Both the position numbers and the translations under genes were made by a program. Positions 8,219 to 19,375 of a DNA stretch of 64,000 nucleotides are shown here, piece after piece (within the stretch, counting starts at the first letter, position 1; each line of letters starts with the position of its first letter). Below the pieces are notes generated by a model, which ran no database searches, was not told the DNA's origin, and saw only the letters and a program-made list of their open reading frames with translations. This stretch comes from Armatimonadota bacterium (lineage in GTDB: Bacteria > Armatimonadota > Fimbriimonadia > Fimbriimonadales > Fimbriimonadaceae): the NCBI GenBank assembly GCA_018268395.1, contig JAFDWQ010000001.1:772644-836643 (forward strand), in the 5' to 3' direction.

Positions 8219-10897
8219 TTAGCTCTTCAACAAGTTTCGCAGCACGTATTGAAGCACACCACCGTGGCGGTAATAGTCCGCTTCCGTCGGAGTATCGATC
8301 CGGACGGTGACCGAAAAGGAGACCGTGTTCCCGGACGGGTCGGTGGCGCGGACGGTCAGGTCTTTGCCTCCAGCAAAATTGTCGGCGAAAGCGTCGCTCA
8401 ACCCCACGACGGAGTATTCCTCGAGGCCCGTGAGCCCCAATTTCGCCGCACCTTCCCCAGGTTTGAACTGGAGCGGCAGTACGCCCATGCCAACGAGGTT
8501 GGAGCGGTGGATCCTTTCGAAACTTTCGGCGAGGACCGCCCGGACCCCAAGCAAGAGGGTCCCTTTCGCCGCCCAGTCCCGGCTCGATCCGGTCCCGTAC
8601 TCCTTCCCTGCGACGACGATCAGATTGTCGCCCGCATGGGCATAGACCCGGGAGGCGTCGAAGATCGTGGTCGTCTCGCCGCCTGGCGGACAAGTCGTGA
8701 AGCCGCCCTCGGTCTCCGGAGCCAGACGGTTGCGGAGCCGGACGTTCGCAAAGGTGCCTCGGATCATGACTTCATGGTTGCCCCGGCGGCTGCCGTAGCT
8801 GTTGAACATCGCCGGCGTCACGCTGTGGGACGTCAGGTATGTCCCAGCGGGCGAGTTCAGCTTGATGGAGCCGGCGGGCGAAATGTGGTCGGTCGTGACA
8901 CTGTCACCGAGCAGCGCGAGCACTTTGAGCCCGTTCAGGTCATCGACGGTCTCTCTGGGTTCGGGATCCATGCCGTCGAAGTAGGGCGCCTGTCGCACAT
9001 AGGTGCTGGAGTCGTCCCAAGCGTACTTCTGACCTCCGGCGACCGCGATGGCCCGCCACTGGTCGTCCCCTTCGAAGACGGTCGCATAGGACGACGTGAA
9101 CATTTCCCGGGTGATGTGCGCTTCGACGGCCTCGGCGATTTCGCGCTGGCTGGGCCAGACGTCGCGCAGCGTCACGTCGCGGCCCTCGGAGTCTTGTCCG
9201 ATCGGATCCTTGCTGAGATCGATGTCGATGGTGCCCGCAAGCGCATAGGCGACGACGAGCGGCGGTGACATCAGGTAGTTCGCCTTGACCGCCTGCTGGA
9301 CGCGGCCCTCGAAGTTCCGGTTCCCGCTCAGGACGCTGGCGACGGTCAGGTCGCCGTCTTCGACCGCTTTCGCGACGTCGTCGGGCAACGGGCCGGAGTT
9401 TCCGATGCACGTCGTGCACCCGTAGCCGACCACGTTGAAGCCAAGGGCTTCGAGGTCGTCGAGGAGGCCGGCCGACTTGAGGTACTCCGTGACGACTTTG
9501 GAACCGGGAGCCAGGCTTGTCTTGACCCAAGGCTTCGGCCGCAGCCCGAGGGCCGCGGCCTTGCGGGCCACCAGCCCGGCAGCCATCATGACGCTCGGGT
9601 TGCTCGTGTTCGTGCAGCTCGTGATGGCGGCGATGACCACCGAACCGTGCGTCAGGCGGCTCGTCGCCGCTCGATCGAGGACGGCCGTCCCGCCGGACGA
9701 GAGGGCGTCGCTGCCCGGTTTCGACGTCGGAAAGGCGGCAAAGAACGAGTCGCGGGCTTTCGAAAGGACGGTCCGGTCTTGTGGCCTTTTCGGGCCTGCC
9801 ACGCTCGGCTCAACGGTCGAAAGGTCGAGTTCCAGGACGCTCGTGTATTCGGCTTCGGGCGAGTCGGCCGTGTGGAACAGGCCTTGATGACGCATGTACG
9901 CTTCGACCAAGGCGACTTGGTCTTCGCTCCTGCCGCTGACCCTCAGATAGCGCACGGTCTCGTCGTCCACCGGGAAGATCCCGCACGTGGCCCCGTATTC
10001 GGGAGCCATGTTCGCGATCGTGGCCCGGTCGGCCAGAGGAAGGCTGCCGATGCCAGGCCCGAAGAACTCGACGAACTTGCCGACGACGCCGTGCTTTCGG
10101 AGCATCTCGGTCACGGTCAGGACGAGGTCGGTCGCCGTCGAACCTTCCCGAAGTTTCCCGCTCAGTCGGAATCCGACCACCTGAGGGATCAACATCGGGA
10201 TCGGCTGACCGAGCATGGCCGCCTCTGCCTCGATACCGCCGACGCCCCAGCCAAGGACGCCTAGACCGTTGATCATCGTCGTGTGCGAATCGGTCCCGAC
10301 CAGGGTGTCCGGGTAGCAAGTGCCGGACGCATCGAAGACGACACGTGCGAGATATTCGAGGTTGACCTGGTGGCAGATGCCCGTGTTCGGCGGCACGACG
10401 CGGAAATTGTCGAACGCCGCCTGGCCCCACTTGAGAAAGGCATAACGCTCGGCGTTCCGGTCGAATTCGAGGTCGAGATTGATCTGCAAGGCCGCGTCGC
10501 TTCCGTACGAGTCGACCTGAACGGAGTGGTCGATGACGAGTTCCACGGGTTGGAGCGGGTTGACCTTGGCCGGGTCACCGCCGAGCCGGGCCATCGCGTC
10601 TCGCATGGAGGCAAGGTCGACGACGCACGGAACTCCCGTAAAGTCCTGCATCAGGACCCGTGCGGGCATGAACTGGATCTCATAGGACGGTTCCGCTTTC
10701 GGGTCCCATGCCAGGAGGGCTTCGACGTCCGCCTTGGTGACCCGGACGCCGTCTTCCGCCCTGAGGAGCGCTTCGAGCAGGACGCGCAACGAATAAGGCA
10801 ACCGGGAGAGCCGGTGTCCGGCAAAGGCCTGAAAACTGTGAAGGGTCCTGCTCTTGCCTGCAAGATCAAGGGTTTTAAGGGTGCCAAAGCTGTTCAT
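8219..10897 (-). CDS. acnA: Aconitate hydratase A
   Basis: 892 aa, usual length for the AcnA/IRP branch. It interconverts citrate and isocitrate in the TCA cycle. The [4Fe-4S] ligands are Cys428 (ITSCTNTS) and Cys494/Cys497 ([12 protein letters not shown]). [21 protein letters not shown] and the C-terminal swivel domain motif [10 protein letters not shown] are also present. A possible -10 (TAAGAT) lies at 10945-10950. The polysaccharide deacetylase gene follows closely. No other TCA genes are in the window. Confidence 0.97.
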   Translation of the reverse strand: MNSFGTLKTLDLAGKSRTLHSFQAFAGHRLSRLPYSLRVLLEALLRAEDGVRVTKADVEALLAWDPKAEPSYEIQFMPARVLMQDFTGVPCVVDLASMRDAMARLGGDPAKVNPLQPVELVIDHSVQVDSYGSDAALQINLDLEFDRNAERYAFLKWGQAAFDNFRVVPPNTGICHQVNLEYLARVVFDASGTCYPDTLVGTDSHTTMINGLGVLGWGVGGIEAEAAMLGQPIPMLIPQVVGFRLSGKLREGSTATDLVLTVTEMLRKHGVVGKFVEFFGPGIGSLPLADRATIANMAPEYGATCGIFPVDDETVRYLRVSGRSEDQVALVEAYMRHQGLFHTADSPEAEYTSVLELDLSTVEPSVAGPKRPQDRTVLSKARDSFFAAFPTSKPGSDALSSGGTAVLDRAATSRLTHGSVVIAAITSCTNTSNPSVMMAAGLVARKAAALGLRPKPWVKTSLAPGSKVVTEYLKSAGLLDDLEALGFNVVGYGCTTCIGNSGPLPDDVAKAVEDGDLTVASVLSGNRNFEGRVQQAVKANYLMSPPLVVAYALAGTIDIDLSKDPIGQDSEGRDVTLRDVWPSQREIAEAVEAHITREMFTSSYATVFEGDDQWRAIAVAGGQKYAWDDSSTYVRQAPYFDGMDPEPRETVDDLNGLKVLALLGDSVTTDHISPAGSIKLNSPAGTYLTSHSVTPAMFNSYGSRRGNHEVMIRGTFANVRLRNRLAPETEGGFTTCPPGGETTTIFDASRVYAHAGDNLIVVAGKEYGTGSSRDWAAKGTLLLGVRAVLAESFERIHRSNLVGMGVLPLQFKPGEGAAKLGLTGLEEYSVVGLSDAFADNFAGGKDLTVRATDPSGNTVSFSVTVRIDTPTEADYYRHGGVLQYVLRNLLKS

Positions 10898-11066
10898 GGT
10901 CGTCGGCCGGGCCCGTCCGGTTCCGGGAGGGGATCTTGAACCTGATCTTACCTTTGCAAGGTCGTAAGCCCACGGTATCGTCCGGATCCTGGAGCGCGGG
11001 TCAGAAGCGCCTGGCGGGACGGTCTAAAGACTAAGTCTCGTGCAACCGGAACCAGGGTCAGAACGG

Positions 11067-11072
11067 TATAAT
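11067..11072 (+). promoter_or_regulatory. -10 element TATAAT upstream of the PspA-like gene
   Basis: A perfect TATAAT sits in the 214-base divergent space between acnA and the PspA-like gene, giving a leader of about 35 nt. I see no convincing -35. Confidence 0.5.
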
Positions 11073-11111
11073 CCGAGGTCGCGGCAGACCCCTCTGCCGG
11101 CCAAGGACGAA

Positions 11112-11882
11112 ATGAAGCGGTTTTTTGCGTGGCTCCGAGCGATCTTCAACCGGGGGATGGACAAGCTCGAAGACCCCGAAATCATGTTGGACCAGGCCCG
11201 TCGTGACATGACGCAAGCGCTCGTCGCGAACCGTGAGAAAGCGGTCCAGGCCATCACGCAGAAGAACCGGCTCCAGGGCATGTTGGACGAGTCCGTCCGC
11301 AAGGCCGGACAACTCGAGCAGCAGGCGACGGCCGCCCTCAAGGCCGGGAACCGCGAGCTCGCCAAGCAGTTCCTGCGCGAGAAAGCGACGACCGACGCGA
11401 CGATCGAGACCCTAAGAGGCACGCTCGCCACGGCGGTCGAGACCGTCGAACAGGTCAAGGTCGCGATCAAACGGCAAGAAGAGGAAGTCCGGAAGAAGAC
11501 CGCCGAGGCCCTTGCGCTCAAGGCCCAATGGAAGCAGTCCCAGATCCAGTCGTCGATCACGAAGGCCCTCGAAGGCCTGACGTTCGAGAACGAATACGAG
11601 GGTTCGTTCGCCGCGGCAAGGGACAGGATCGCGGACAAACAGGCCGAGGCCGCCGCTCGTCAAGAAATGTTCTCGGGCAGCATCCAGGGCAAGATCATGA
11701 CGATGGAGGACCAAGCCATGGACATGGCCGCCGACGAGGAACTCCGGAAGCTCGAGGAAAAGCTCGGCATGTCGACGGCGGCGCCTGCGACTTCGACCGA
11801 AACGACCGTGCAAAGCGACGTCGACAGTCAACTGGACGAGCTTGAAAAGCGCCTCCAGCAGGGTCAGAACGGGAACACCTGA
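11112..11882 (+). CDS. pspA: PspA/IM30 family membrane-stress protein
   Basis: 256 aa. The N-terminal amphipathic segment KRFFAWLRAIFNRGMDKLEDPE is followed by a long coiled coil (about 25-210) typical of PspA/Vipp1, ESCRT-III-like proteins that coat and stabilise damaged inner membrane. The ATG at 11112 is chosen over an in-frame codon further upstream because AAGGA lies at the right distance and homology begins there. The C-terminal tail is Thr/Gln-rich. No pspF, pspB or pspC partners are nearby; the next genes encode an exporter. Confidence 0.9.
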   Translation: MKRFFAWLRAIFNRGMDKLEDPEIMLDQARRDMTQALVANREKAVQAITQKNRLQGMLDESVRKAGQLEQQATAALKAGNRELAKQFLREKATTDATIETLRGTLATAVETVEQVKVAIKRQEEEVRKKTAEALALKAQWKQSQIQSSITKALEGLTFENEYEGSFAAARDRIADKQAEAAARQEMFSGSIQGKIMTMEDQAMDMAADEELRKLEEKLGMSTAAPATSTETTVQSDVDSQLDELEKRLQQGQNGNT

Positions 11883-12003
11883 GACGCCGAACGCGTAAGG
11901 GAGTCCGTCCCGCGCATGACGTCGTAGTCCCAAACGGTGTATCGCCCGCTCCGCCAAAGGGGTATGTAGTCATGGGCCCCGACCGCGGGGCAGAGTTTTG
12001 TTT

Positions 12004-13296
12004 ATGACCAGGACGTCCCTGCTTGTACTGTCGGCCCTTTTCGCATGCGCGGCGTCCGCTCAAGACGACGCGAAGCTCACGCTAAGGGAGGCCCTCCGCT
12101 CCGCCCGTCAGAACAACGGGACCGTCCTGGCCGCCCGGCTCGGATACGAGTCTGCGAAGGCGTCCACCAAGTCCGCCTTCTCGGCCTTTCTGCCGACGGT
12201 CACGCCGACCTACAGCCGGGAAGACGGGTTCATCGACACGCTGACCGGCCCAGGACGCGGGCGTTCCGACCTGGACAGCGGGACCTCCGCGGTCACCGCC
12301 TCCTGGTTGCTCTTCGACAACGGAGAACGTTCGACCAACTACTCCCGGGCACGTACTTCCGAGCAACAGACCGAGTACCAGACCTTAGAAACGTACCGGT
12401 CGGTGCTGTTCAGCGTCCATTCGGTCTTCTACGACGCCCTCCGGTCGCAGCAGCTTCTCAAAGTCGCGAACTCGGCCCTCGAGCGGGCCACGACCCTGCA
12501 GGACTACGCCGAAAAACGCGCCGAAGTGGGATCCGGCCCGCGCAAGGACATCCTCCAGGCCAAAGCCGATGCGTTGAACGCGAAAGTCGACGTCCTGACC
12601 TCCACGAACCAAGTCTCGACCTCTCTCGCGACGCTCAAAGCCGTCCTCGGGTGGCCACAAGCCGAACTTCCTCCGCTCGACGACAGCGAGTCGGAGCAAC
12701 CGACGATCGTCGACTACACGCTTGACCAGGCTCTTGCAGAGGGGTTGGCGAACCGACCGAGCCTGCTTGCCTCCCGAAAACTGGTCGACCTAGCCAAACT
12801 CAACGTCAGGAGCGCGAAGCTCGACACGTCGGTCGCGTTCGCCGGAAGGGCGAACTACCTCAAATCGTTCAGCGAGTCGCAGTTCGACAAACCGACGTTC
12901 ACGCTGACGGCGAGCTTCCCGCTGTTCGACGGGTACCTGTCGCGGGAAAACCTCAGGGCCGCAGAACTCGACCTCAAGGCGCGGCAGGCCTCGGTGGTGC
13001 AAGACGAACGAGACGTGCGGGCCGAAATCGAGTCTGCGTACAAGGAATTCCGGCAGAACTTCGACAGACGCGAAGCGGCAAAACTCGCATTAGACGCCGC
13101 AAGACTGAACTTTGAGTCGGCAAAAGGGTCTTACACGGAAGGGGCGGGCACGATCCTTGACCAATTGACCGCACAAGTGAGCCTCTCCACCGCTGAATCG
13201 AACGCTATCGCCGCCTACTATGACCTTCTCATCTCGGAAGTCCGCTTGAAGTTGGTAACGGGACGACCGTTGCCGGGTGAGACGGACGGTGAATAA
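12004..13296 (+). CDS. TolC-family outer membrane efflux protein
   Basis: 430 aa. A signal peptide (cleavage likely after CAASA, before Gln) is followed by two OEP repeats rich in Ala/Leu coiled coil, including the DGYLSRENLRAAE region typical of TolC-like barrels. It forms the outer-membrane channel of a tripartite exporter. The ATG at 12004 is preferred to TTG at 11998. The 3' end overlaps the adaptor gene, so channel, adaptor, permease and ATPase lie in transport order. Confidence 0.92.
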   Translation: MTRTSLLVLSALFACAASAQDDAKLTLREALRSARQNNGTVLAARLGYESAKASTKSAFSAFLPTVTPTYSREDGFIDTLTGPGRGRSDLDSGTSAVTASWLLFDNGERSTNYSRARTSEQQTEYQTLETYRSVLFSVHSVFYDALRSQQLLKVANSALERATTLQDYAEKRAEVGSGPRKDILQAKADALNAKVDVLTSTNQVSTSLATLKAVLGWPQAELPPLDDSESEQPTIVDYTLDQALAEGLANRPSLLASRKLVDLAKLNVRSAKLDTSVAFAGRANYLKSFSESQFDKPTFTLTASFPLFDGYLSRENLRAAELDLKARQASVVQDERDVRAEIESAYKEFRQNFDRREAAKLALDAARLNFESAKGSYTEGAGTILDQLTAQVSLSTAESNAIAAYYDLLISEVRLKLVTGRPLPGETDGE

Positions 13297-15091
13297 GTGG
13301 GCGATCGGGATCGGGGCCGCCGTTCTGATCGGCGTCGCGACGTGGGTCGTCGTGAACGGCAGCCAGTCGACGTCCGAAATCGAATACCGCTATTCCACCG
13401 TCGGTAAGGGCGAGCTCGTCCGGTCGACGTCGGCGACGGGAACGCTCGTCCCGTTGACGAAGGTCGACGTGAAGTCCAAAGCGGGCGGAAAGGTCGTCAA
13501 GCTCTTGGTCGAAGAGGGGTCGCCGGTCCGCCAGGGCGACGTCATCGCCATCATCGACCCGGAAGACACGAAGACCGCCTTTGAGCAGGCTGCTGCCGAC
13601 GTCACGACGGCCGGCGCCAGGGTCAGCCAGGCCCAGGTCAACGCCAGGATGGAGGAGAAGAACGCGTCGGACCGGGTCCGTGACGCCGAGGTCGCCTTAG
13701 CGTTGGCAAGGTCGCAGTATGCGAAGGCCCAGCAGACGGCTACCGCACAGCCGACCCTGACCCAAGCCGACATCAAGACGGCGGAAGCCAACCTGACCTC
13801 GGCGGAGGAGAACCTGAAGCTCGTGCAGGACGTCCAGGTCCTCCAGACGCGGCGCGACGTCCAAGGGACGTACGACCGCTCGAAAGCCGACCTTGAAGCC
13901 GCGCAGGCCGAAATGACGCGCCAGGAGCGACTGCTGGAGTTGGGCTACGTCAGCCAAAGCGCGGTCGAAAAACAGAGGACGGTGGTCGAGAGCGCACGGG
14001 CCGCGTTCCGGTTGGCCGAGCAGCGCCGCGCGACCGTTCAAGCCGAGATCGAAACGCAACTCCGGACGGCAAGGGCGAGAGTCCAACAGGCCGAACAGTC
14101 TCTACGACAGTCGCGGACGAACGCGAACCGGAACGTCTTGACCCAACGGGACTTGGACATCGCCCGTCAAAACGTCCGCGGAGCGGAAATCGCCCTCAGC
14201 CAGGCCCGGACCGCGAAGATGAACATCTCTCTTCGTCGGTCGGACGTCGCGAGCGCCCGTGCGAGCGCCGTCCGGAGCGAAGTCGCGTTGCGGAACGCAC
14301 GGGTGCAACTCGACAGCACGACGGTCCTTGCACCCAGAGACGGCATCGTGACCACGAAGTACCTCGAAGAAGGGACGATCATCCCGCCGGGGACGTCGAC
14401 CTTCGCCCAAGGGACGAGCCTTGTCCAGATCGCCGATACGACGCAGATGGAGGTCGAATGCCTGGTCGATGAGGCCGACATCGCCTCGGTCCGGGTCGGT
14501 CAGCCCGTCCGGATCATCGTGGAGGCCTATCCGGGCCAGACGTTCGACGGTTCGGTCAAGCGTATCTTCCCCGCCGCGGACACGGCCCAATCGGTGACGA
14601 CCGTCAAAGTCCGCGTTACCGTCAAAGGCCCGTCCAAGTCCTCTGGCGACGTCCGGAACGGCGGCGGCCCCGAAGGTCGAGGCGAAGGCGGCGGCAAGCC
14701 CTCGGGCAAGAGCGAAAGCGTCTTACGCCCGGGCATGAACGCAACGTGCGAGTTCATACAATTGGACAAGCAAGCGGTCCTGACCGTGCCCCAGCCGGCG
14801 ATCCTCCGGGAGGGCGGCGAAACGTACGTCCGGGTCAAGACGGGCGACCCGAAGAAACCGGAGAAGCGGCCCGTGAAACTCGGCGCGGTCGGTAACGAGT
14901 CGATCGAGGTCGTCGACGGCCTCAAAGAAGGCGAAGAGGTCGTCGTGGCCGAAGTCGACCTGAGAGCGATGCGCGACCGCCAGACGAAGATGCAACAGCA
15001 GCAACAAGGCGGCGGCGGCCTCGGCTCGCTCAACAAAGGTGGGCCAAGTTCGTCCCGTGCCTCCGGCGCCTCGAAAGGCGGTGGCAAATGA
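13289..15091 (+). CDS. MacA/HlyD-type periplasmic adaptor
   Basis: 600 aa. An N-terminal transmembrane helix (about 4-24) precedes a lipoyl-like half-motif, a very long coiled-coil hairpin (about 85-300), the second half with APRDGIV, then beta-barrel and membrane-proximal domains. The C-terminus carries Gly-rich and Gln-rich stretches. The adaptor joins the inner-membrane MacB-type pump to the TolC-like channel. The start is taken as GTG 13289 because GGGTGAG lies 7 nt upstream; GTG 13277 is the alternative. It is longer than E. coli MacA (about 370 aa), mainly in the hairpin. Confidence 0.88.
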   Translation: MNKWAIGIGAAVLIGVATWVVVNGSQSTSEIEYRYSTVGKGELVRSTSATGTLVPLTKVDVKSKAGGKVVKLLVEEGSPVRQGDVIAIIDPEDTKTAFEQAAADVTTAGARVSQAQVNARMEEKNASDRVRDAEVALALARSQYAKAQQTATAQPTLTQADIKTAEANLTSAEENLKLVQDVQVLQTRRDVQGTYDRSKADLEAAQAEMTRQERLLELGYVSQSAVEKQRTVVESARAAFRLAEQRRATVQAEIETQLRTARARVQQAEQSLRQSRTNANRNVLTQRDLDIARQNVRGAEIALSQARTAKMNISLRRSDVASARASAVRSEVALRNARVQLDSTTVLAPRDGIVTTKYLEEGTIIPPGTSTFAQGTSLVQIADTTQMEVECLVDEADIASVRVGQPVRIIVEAYPGQTFDGSVKRIFPAADTAQSVTTVKVRVTVKGPSKSSGDVRNGGGPEGRGEGGGKPSGKSESVLRPGMNATCEFIQLDKQAVLTVPQPAILREGGETYVRVKTGDPKKPEKRPVKLGAVGNESIEVVDGLKEGEEVVVAEVDLRAMRDRQTKMQQQQQGGGGLGSLNKGGPSSSRASGASKGGGK

Positions 15092-15166
15092 CGCACCGGC
15101 CTAGGGGATCCCGCCCGGCCGTGAACATTCCGACACCTTTGGGCGGATAACTCTGTAGGAGCAACT

Positions 15167-16390
15167 ATGACGTTCGGTGACAGCTTCGATGCCGCAGTCC
15201 GGTCGATCAGTTCGAACAAACTCCGTTCGATCCTGACGATGCTCGGGGTCGTCATCGGCGTCGGCTCCGTCATCGCGATGATCGGGATCGGCGAAGGGAC
15301 GAAGAAGAAGTCGCTGAGCGAGCTCGAGGTCATGGGTTCGAACCGCATCACGATCATGCCGAACTGGGGGCGGGGCGGCGGTCGCGACGCGAACGCGGCA
15401 AGCACCCTCCGGCCGGAAGACGTCGACCGGATCCGCAGGTTCGTCCCCGCCGCCAAGTACGTCACGGGCGTCGTGTCCAGTCGGTTCTCCGGCCAGTCGA
15501 CCGTCAAGTTCGGAAGCAAGTCCAAGAGGACGGGCGTGACGGGCGCCGAGCCTGTGATCCGGTTCATCGACAACTCCACGAAAATGCATTCGGGCGTCTG
15601 GTGGGACGAAGCCGACAACGAGTTGATGGAGCGCAAGGCCGTCTTGGGCTACGCGGTCTACGACGAGCTTTTCGGCGGAGAGAACGCCATCGGATCGACC
15701 ATCAAGATCGCGAACCAGAACTTTGAAGTCGCTGGCGTCGTGGACTACAAAGGCGGTTCGGGTTGGAACAACCCCGACGACCAGGTCTACATCCCGTTGA
15801 AGACGGCGCAGTACCGCTTGCTCGGATCCAAAGACAGACTGAACTTCATCACCCTCCAATCGGTCGACAGCACGATCATGATGGCCCTCCAGCAGCAGGT
15901 CGAAGACGTGCTGTCGCAGACTCGGAAGAACGCGACGGGCGAAGACCTGTTCCGGGTCATGAACCAGGCGGACACGCTTCAGGCGATCCAGACGCAGTCG
16001 CAGATCCTGAGCCTGCTTTTGGCCGGGATCGCGAGCGTATCGTTGTTGGTCGGCGGTATCGGCATCATGAACATCATGCTCGTCAGCGTGACCGAAAGGA
16101 CCCGTGAGATCGGCCTCCGCAAGGCTCTGGGCGCCCAGCGACAGACGATCCTGACCCAGTTCCTGCTCGAAAGCGTCGTCATGTGCGTCCTCGGCGGCCT
16201 GATCGGCATCATCCTCGGCAGCGCGGCCGTCCAGGTCGTCGCCGTGCCCCTGCAGGTTCCGGCCGTGGTCAATATGACGGCGGTGGCTTGGGCCTTTGGT
16301 TTTTCGTCGCTGGTCGGCGTCGTGTTCGGCCTCTATCCCGCCATTCGGGCCAGTAACCTGCTCCCCATCGAGGCTTTGAGGTACGAATGA
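15167..16390 (+). CDS. MacB-type ABC transporter permease (FtsX domain)
   Basis: 407 aa. N-terminal transmembrane helix (about 20-45), then a periplasmic MacB core domain (about 50-270), then three C-terminal helices of the FtsX fold including [21 protein letters not shown]. Shine-Dalgarno GTAGGAG precedes the ATG. Unlike E. coli MacB, the ATPase is not fused but encoded by the next gene. Together they would move substrates from periplasm to the TolC-like channel; the substrate is unknown. Confidence 0.93.
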   Translation: MTFGDSFDAAVRSISSNKLRSILTMLGVVIGVGSVIAMIGIGEGTKKKSLSELEVMGSNRITIMPNWGRGGGRDANAASTLRPEDVDRIRRFVPAAKYVTGVVSSRFSGQSTVKFGSKSKRTGVTGAEPVIRFIDNSTKMHSGVWWDEADNELMERKAVLGYAVYDELFGGENAIGSTIKIANQNFEVAGVVDYKGGSGWNNPDDQVYIPLKTAQYRLLGSKDRLNFITLQSVDSTIMMALQQQVEDVLSQTRKNATGEDLFRVMNQADTLQAIQTQSQILSLLLAGIASVSLLVGGIGIMNIMLVSVTERTREIGLRKALGAQRQTILTQFLLESVVMCVLGGLIGIILGSAAVQVVAVPLQVPAVVNMTAVAWAFGFSSLVGVVFGLYPAIRASNLLPIEALRYE

Positions 16391-16469
16391 CCGTGGCCTG
16401 GGCCATCGGCACGCCTCCCCGAAACCTCTGTCGGGAAACGGGCGTAAGCCGACTTCAGGCGTCGAACCC

Positions 16470-17198
16470 ATGAGCATCGTCATCGAAGTCAAAGGCCTCT
16501 CGAAGGACTACGTCATGGGCGAGACCGTCGTCCATGCGCTCCGCGGTGTCGACCTCGCGATCGAAGAAGGCGAATCGGTCGCGATCATGGGCCCGAGCGG
16601 AAGCGGCAAGTCGACGTTCATGAACATGGTCGGGTGCCTCGACCGCCCCTCGGCCGGCCAATACTGGCTCGGCGGTCAGGAAGTGTCCCTGCTCAGCGAT
16701 TCCGATCTCGCCGCAGTGCGGAACAAGCGGATCGGCTTCGTTTTCCAGACCTTTAACCTCTTACCCCGGACGTCGGCCTTGAAAAACGTCGAACTTCCTC
16801 TGATGTACGCCGGAGTCAAAGACCGCACGTCCCTTGCGCGGCGGGCGTTGGAACGGGTCGGCCTCGGACAAAGGATCGACCACCGACCGAACGAGCTGTC
16901 GGGCGGTCAGCAGCAGCGCGTGGCCATCGCCCGGGCGATCGTCAACGATCCCGTCATGATCCTCGGGGACGAGCCCACTGGGAACCTCGACTCCCGCACC
17001 AGCGAGGAGATCATGGCCTTGTTCCAAGAGCTCAACGAAGCGGGCAAGACCGTCGTCATCGTCACCCATGAAGAGGAGATCGCCCACCATTTCAAGCGGA
17101 TCATCCGGTTCCGCGACGGGAAGATCCAGAGTGACGAGAAAGTCGAGTCGCCCGTCCGTGCGAGTTCCATGCTCGCCGATATGCCTCCCGTCGCATAA
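16470..17198 (+). CDS. ABC transporter ATPase (MacB/LolD type)
   Basis: 242 aa. Walker [11 protein letters not shown]-loop in [24 protein letters not shown], signature [15 protein letters not shown], Walker [14 protein letters not shown] and H-loop VTHEEE are all intact. It powers the MacB-type permease just upstream as a mechanotransmission pump. It is the last gene of the four-gene export set. Confidence 0.95.
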   Translation: MSIVIEVKGLSKDYVMGETVVHALRGVDLAIEEGESVAIMGPSGSGKSTFMNMVGCLDRPSAGQYWLGGQEVSLLSDSDLAAVRNKRIGFVFQTFNLLPRTSALKNVELPLMYAGVKDRTSLARRALERVGLGQRIDHRPNELSGGQQQRVAIARAIVNDPVMILGDEPTGNLDSRTSEEIMALFQELNEAGKTVVIVTHEEEIAHHFKRIIRFRDGKIQSDEKVESPVRASSMLADMPPVA

Positions 17199-17214
17199 GC
17201 CTGACGAACTTGAC

Positions 17215-17241
17215 TAAAAATTCACAGTTCGTTACCGATCA
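17215..17241 (+). promoter_or_regulatory. Sigma28 (FliA)-like promoter of the chemoreceptor
   Basis: TAAA at 17215-17218, 15-nt spacer, then ACCGATCA at 17234-17241. The consensus is TAAA-N15-GCCGATAA, so the -35 is perfect and the -10 matches 6 of 8. It lies in an AT-richer gap directly before the chemoreceptor. Confidence 0.6.
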
Positions 17242-17306
17242 TTGACTGAGTTACCGGCATCGGCCGTCCAATCATTTCAAATGCGGCCGCGAGCGGTCGC
17301 ACACGG

Positions 17307-18905
17307 GTGGGTGAGACAGTGCTGTGTGAGAAGTTCGGATTGAACGCTGAGAAGTGCCGTCAGCGGCTTGAGAGTTCGCGGATCCAGGTGGCCGACCTGG
17401 ACGCCCTGAAAGAGCTCGGGCCCTTGTTCCAAAAACACATGGACGTGATCGTCGACGCGTTCTACGACCATGTCGGGACGATGCCGGGGGCGCTCAAGGT
17501 CGTCGAGTCGGCCGGGAGTTCGATCCCTAAACTCAAGAAGACGAACCCCAACTACTTCGCCGAAATGTTCCGGGGCGCCTGCGACCAGGCGTACTTCGAG
17601 AGCCGGCTGGTGATCGGGAAGATCCATGCGGCCATCGGCCTGGAGCCGGACTACTTCTTCTCGGCGATGTCGACGTACTACGACGTCATGACGCCGATCC
17701 TGTTCGACCATTACCGGTGGAACCCGAGGAAGCTCAAACAGGCCATCGTCTCCCTTCAGAAGATTTTCAACCTCGACCAGGCCCTCATCCTCGAAGCCTA
17801 TATCGAGTTCGGCTTCGTCGCCGAGCTCCGCGACGTCGTCGGCAAGACGAAGGAGGTCGCGGACGCACTGGCCAAGAGCAGCACCATCCTCGCCGGAGCG
17901 GGCGAGGAGTCGGGCAAGGCGTTGGGCGAACTGGCCCACGTGAGCGAGCAGATCGCGATGTCGGCCACCTCCCAAGCCGAGTCGAGCCAGCAGGCGGCGA
18001 TGGGCACCTCGGACCTCAGCGATTCGAGCAAGAGGATCTCGTCGGGCGCCCGGGAACAGACGCTTGCGATCGAGACGGCCCGGAACGCGATCATGACGGT
18101 CCAGCAGATCATCGACGAGATCCACGACCAGGCCTCCGTTTGGTCGGAGATCCGCGAGCGGATGACGGCCATGGAACGCGTCCAAGGCGCCGTTCAGGAG
18201 ACCGCCGAACGTGTCCGGGAGATGAACTCCAGCTCCGACCAGATCGGCCGGATCGTACAGACGATCGAGGACATCGCCGCCCAGACGAACTTGTTGGCCC
18301 TGAACGCCGCCATCGAAGCGGCCCGGGCGGGCGAAGCGGGCCGAGGGTTCGCGGTCGTCGCCGACGAAGTCCGAAAGCTCGCCGAGCACTCGTCGTCGGC
18401 CACGAAGGAGATCGCCAATCTGATTTCCGCGGTTCAGACGGGCAGCAAACTCGCGTCGGAGTCCATGCACCAGACGCTTGAGGACGTCAAGGACGCCTCG
18501 GAGGTCACCCTTCAGGCTGCGGGCTGCCTCGAGACCATTTCTGAGTCGGCACGGACGGCCGTCGGCGCGAGCAAGAACGTGACGTCGGCGATGGACGTCG
18601 TCGACCGCGAACTGGAGACGAACAACGAACTGATCGCCTCGATCGAAAAGTCGACGGACTCACTGAACAGCATGATCGAACATATGGCGGCGATCGCAGA
18701 GGAGAACTCGGCGTCTTCGGAAGAGATGAGCGCTTCGACGCAGGAGATGAACGCCCAGGTCGAGGAACTCCTCGCCGGCGTCCACGAGCTCGACGGCCGG
18801 GTCGAAGGCCTGCGCACGATGATCCGGACGGTCGAAGAGGCGCTCGCAAAGAGCTCCAAATCGGGCAACCCGGGAAGTGAAGGCACGTTGAGGGTCGCGG
18901 CCTAA
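17307..18905 (+). CDS. Globin-coupled chemoreceptor (HemAT-like), soluble
   Basis: 532 aa, no transmembrane helix. Residues about 10-180 are a protoglobin sensor; His107 in [12 protein letters not shown] fits the proximal heme ligand of HemAT. Residues about 200-515 are a methyl-accepting signalling domain with the CheA/CheW hairpin tip [18 protein letters not shown] and methylation helices. It would sense oxygen or another heme gas ligand and feed the CheA pathway. No che genes are in the window. The start is GTG at 17307, or GTG at 17319, nearer a GGGTGAG. The sigma28-like promoter upstream agrees with a motility role. Confidence 0.9.
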   Translation: MGETVLCEKFGLNAEKCRQRLESSRIQVADLDALKELGPLFQKHMDVIVDAFYDHVGTMPGALKVVESAGSSIPKLKKTNPNYFAEMFRGACDQAYFESRLVIGKIHAAIGLEPDYFFSAMSTYYDVMTPILFDHYRWNPRKLKQAIVSLQKIFNLDQALILEAYIEFGFVAELRDVVGKTKEVADALAKSSTILAGAGEESGKALGELAHVSEQIAMSATSQAESSQQAAMGTSDLSDSSKRISSGAREQTLAIETARNAIMTVQQIIDEIHDQASVWSEIRERMTAMERVQGAVQETAERVREMNSSSDQIGRIVQTIEDIAAQTNLLALNAAIEAARAGEAGRGFAVVADEVRKLAEHSSSATKEIANLISAVQTGSKLASESMHQTLEDVKDASEVTLQAAGCLETISESARTAVGASKNVTSAMDVVDRELETNNELIASIEKSTDSLNSMIEHMAAIAEENSASSEEMSASTQEMNAQVEELLAGVHELDGRVEGLRTMIRTVEEALAKSSKSGNPGSEGTLRVAA

Positions 18906-18944
18906 AGCCTCAGATCGTTCGGGACTGTCGTCAGAATCTATGAC

Positions 18945-19367
18945 ATGTCGGTCGGCAGGCGGGTTTGGGCCTCCGTCGGTCTCGTCTTCGTAGGACTAGG
19001 CTTCGTGGGGGCCTTCGTGCCCGGCATGCCGACCACGGTCTTTCTGATCGTCGCCCTGTACTGTTTCAAGCGGGGCAGCGCCAAGTTCGAAAAGTGGCTC
19101 CTCGAACACCGCGTGTTCGGCCCTACCTTGAGGGACTGGGAACAGTATCGCGGGATGCGCGCCAAATCGAAAAGGGCCGCGCTCTTGGTCATGTGGCCGT
19201 GCTTGGCCGTGTCGTGCTTGGTCTTGCTACAGCGCCCCCCGATCCTGGCGATCGTGTTCGCCTCAGGTGTGATCGCGACCTGGGTCATCCTTACGAGGCC
19301 GACCGTTCCGGACGATACCGAAAGCCGGCCGGACGCTGAAAACGATACGTCGACCGCCGCCGCCTGA
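18945..19367 (+). CDS. DUF454 (YbaN family) inner membrane protein
   Basis: 140 aa. Three hydrophobic segments (about 8-40, 75-90, 95-112), with the family signature GAFVPGMPTTVFLIVALYCF and a conserved FEKWLLEHRVFGP loop. Function is unknown in all members. It sits between the chemoreceptor and convergent ribF with an 8-base gap. The C-terminal tail is acidic and hydrophilic. Confidence 0.88.
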   Translation: MSVGRRVWASVGLVFVGLGFVGAFVPGMPTTVFLIVALYCFKRGSAKFEKWLLEHRVFGPTLRDWEQYRGMRAKSKRAALLVMWPCLAVSCLVLLQRPPILAIVFASGVIATWVILTRPTVPDDTESRPDAENDTSTAAA

Positions 19368-19375
19368 CGCCCGTA

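Noticed and set aside
7895-9268. 457-codon plus-strand frame across the deacetylase and aconitase genes
   Set aside because: It is antisense to two confidently identified genes, composition is Arg/Val/Gly-rich shadow, and it has no ribosome binding site.
15101-16492. 463-codon minus-strand frame opposite the MacB-type permease
   Set aside because: The plus strand carries a full FtsX-fold permease with Shine-Dalgarno. The antisense frame is His/Asp/Arg low complexity.
17210-17262. TTGACT repeats before the chemoreceptor as sigma70 -35 elements
   Set aside because: No acceptable -10 lies 16-18 nt downstream, and the overlapping TAAA-N15-ACCGATCA is a better explanation.
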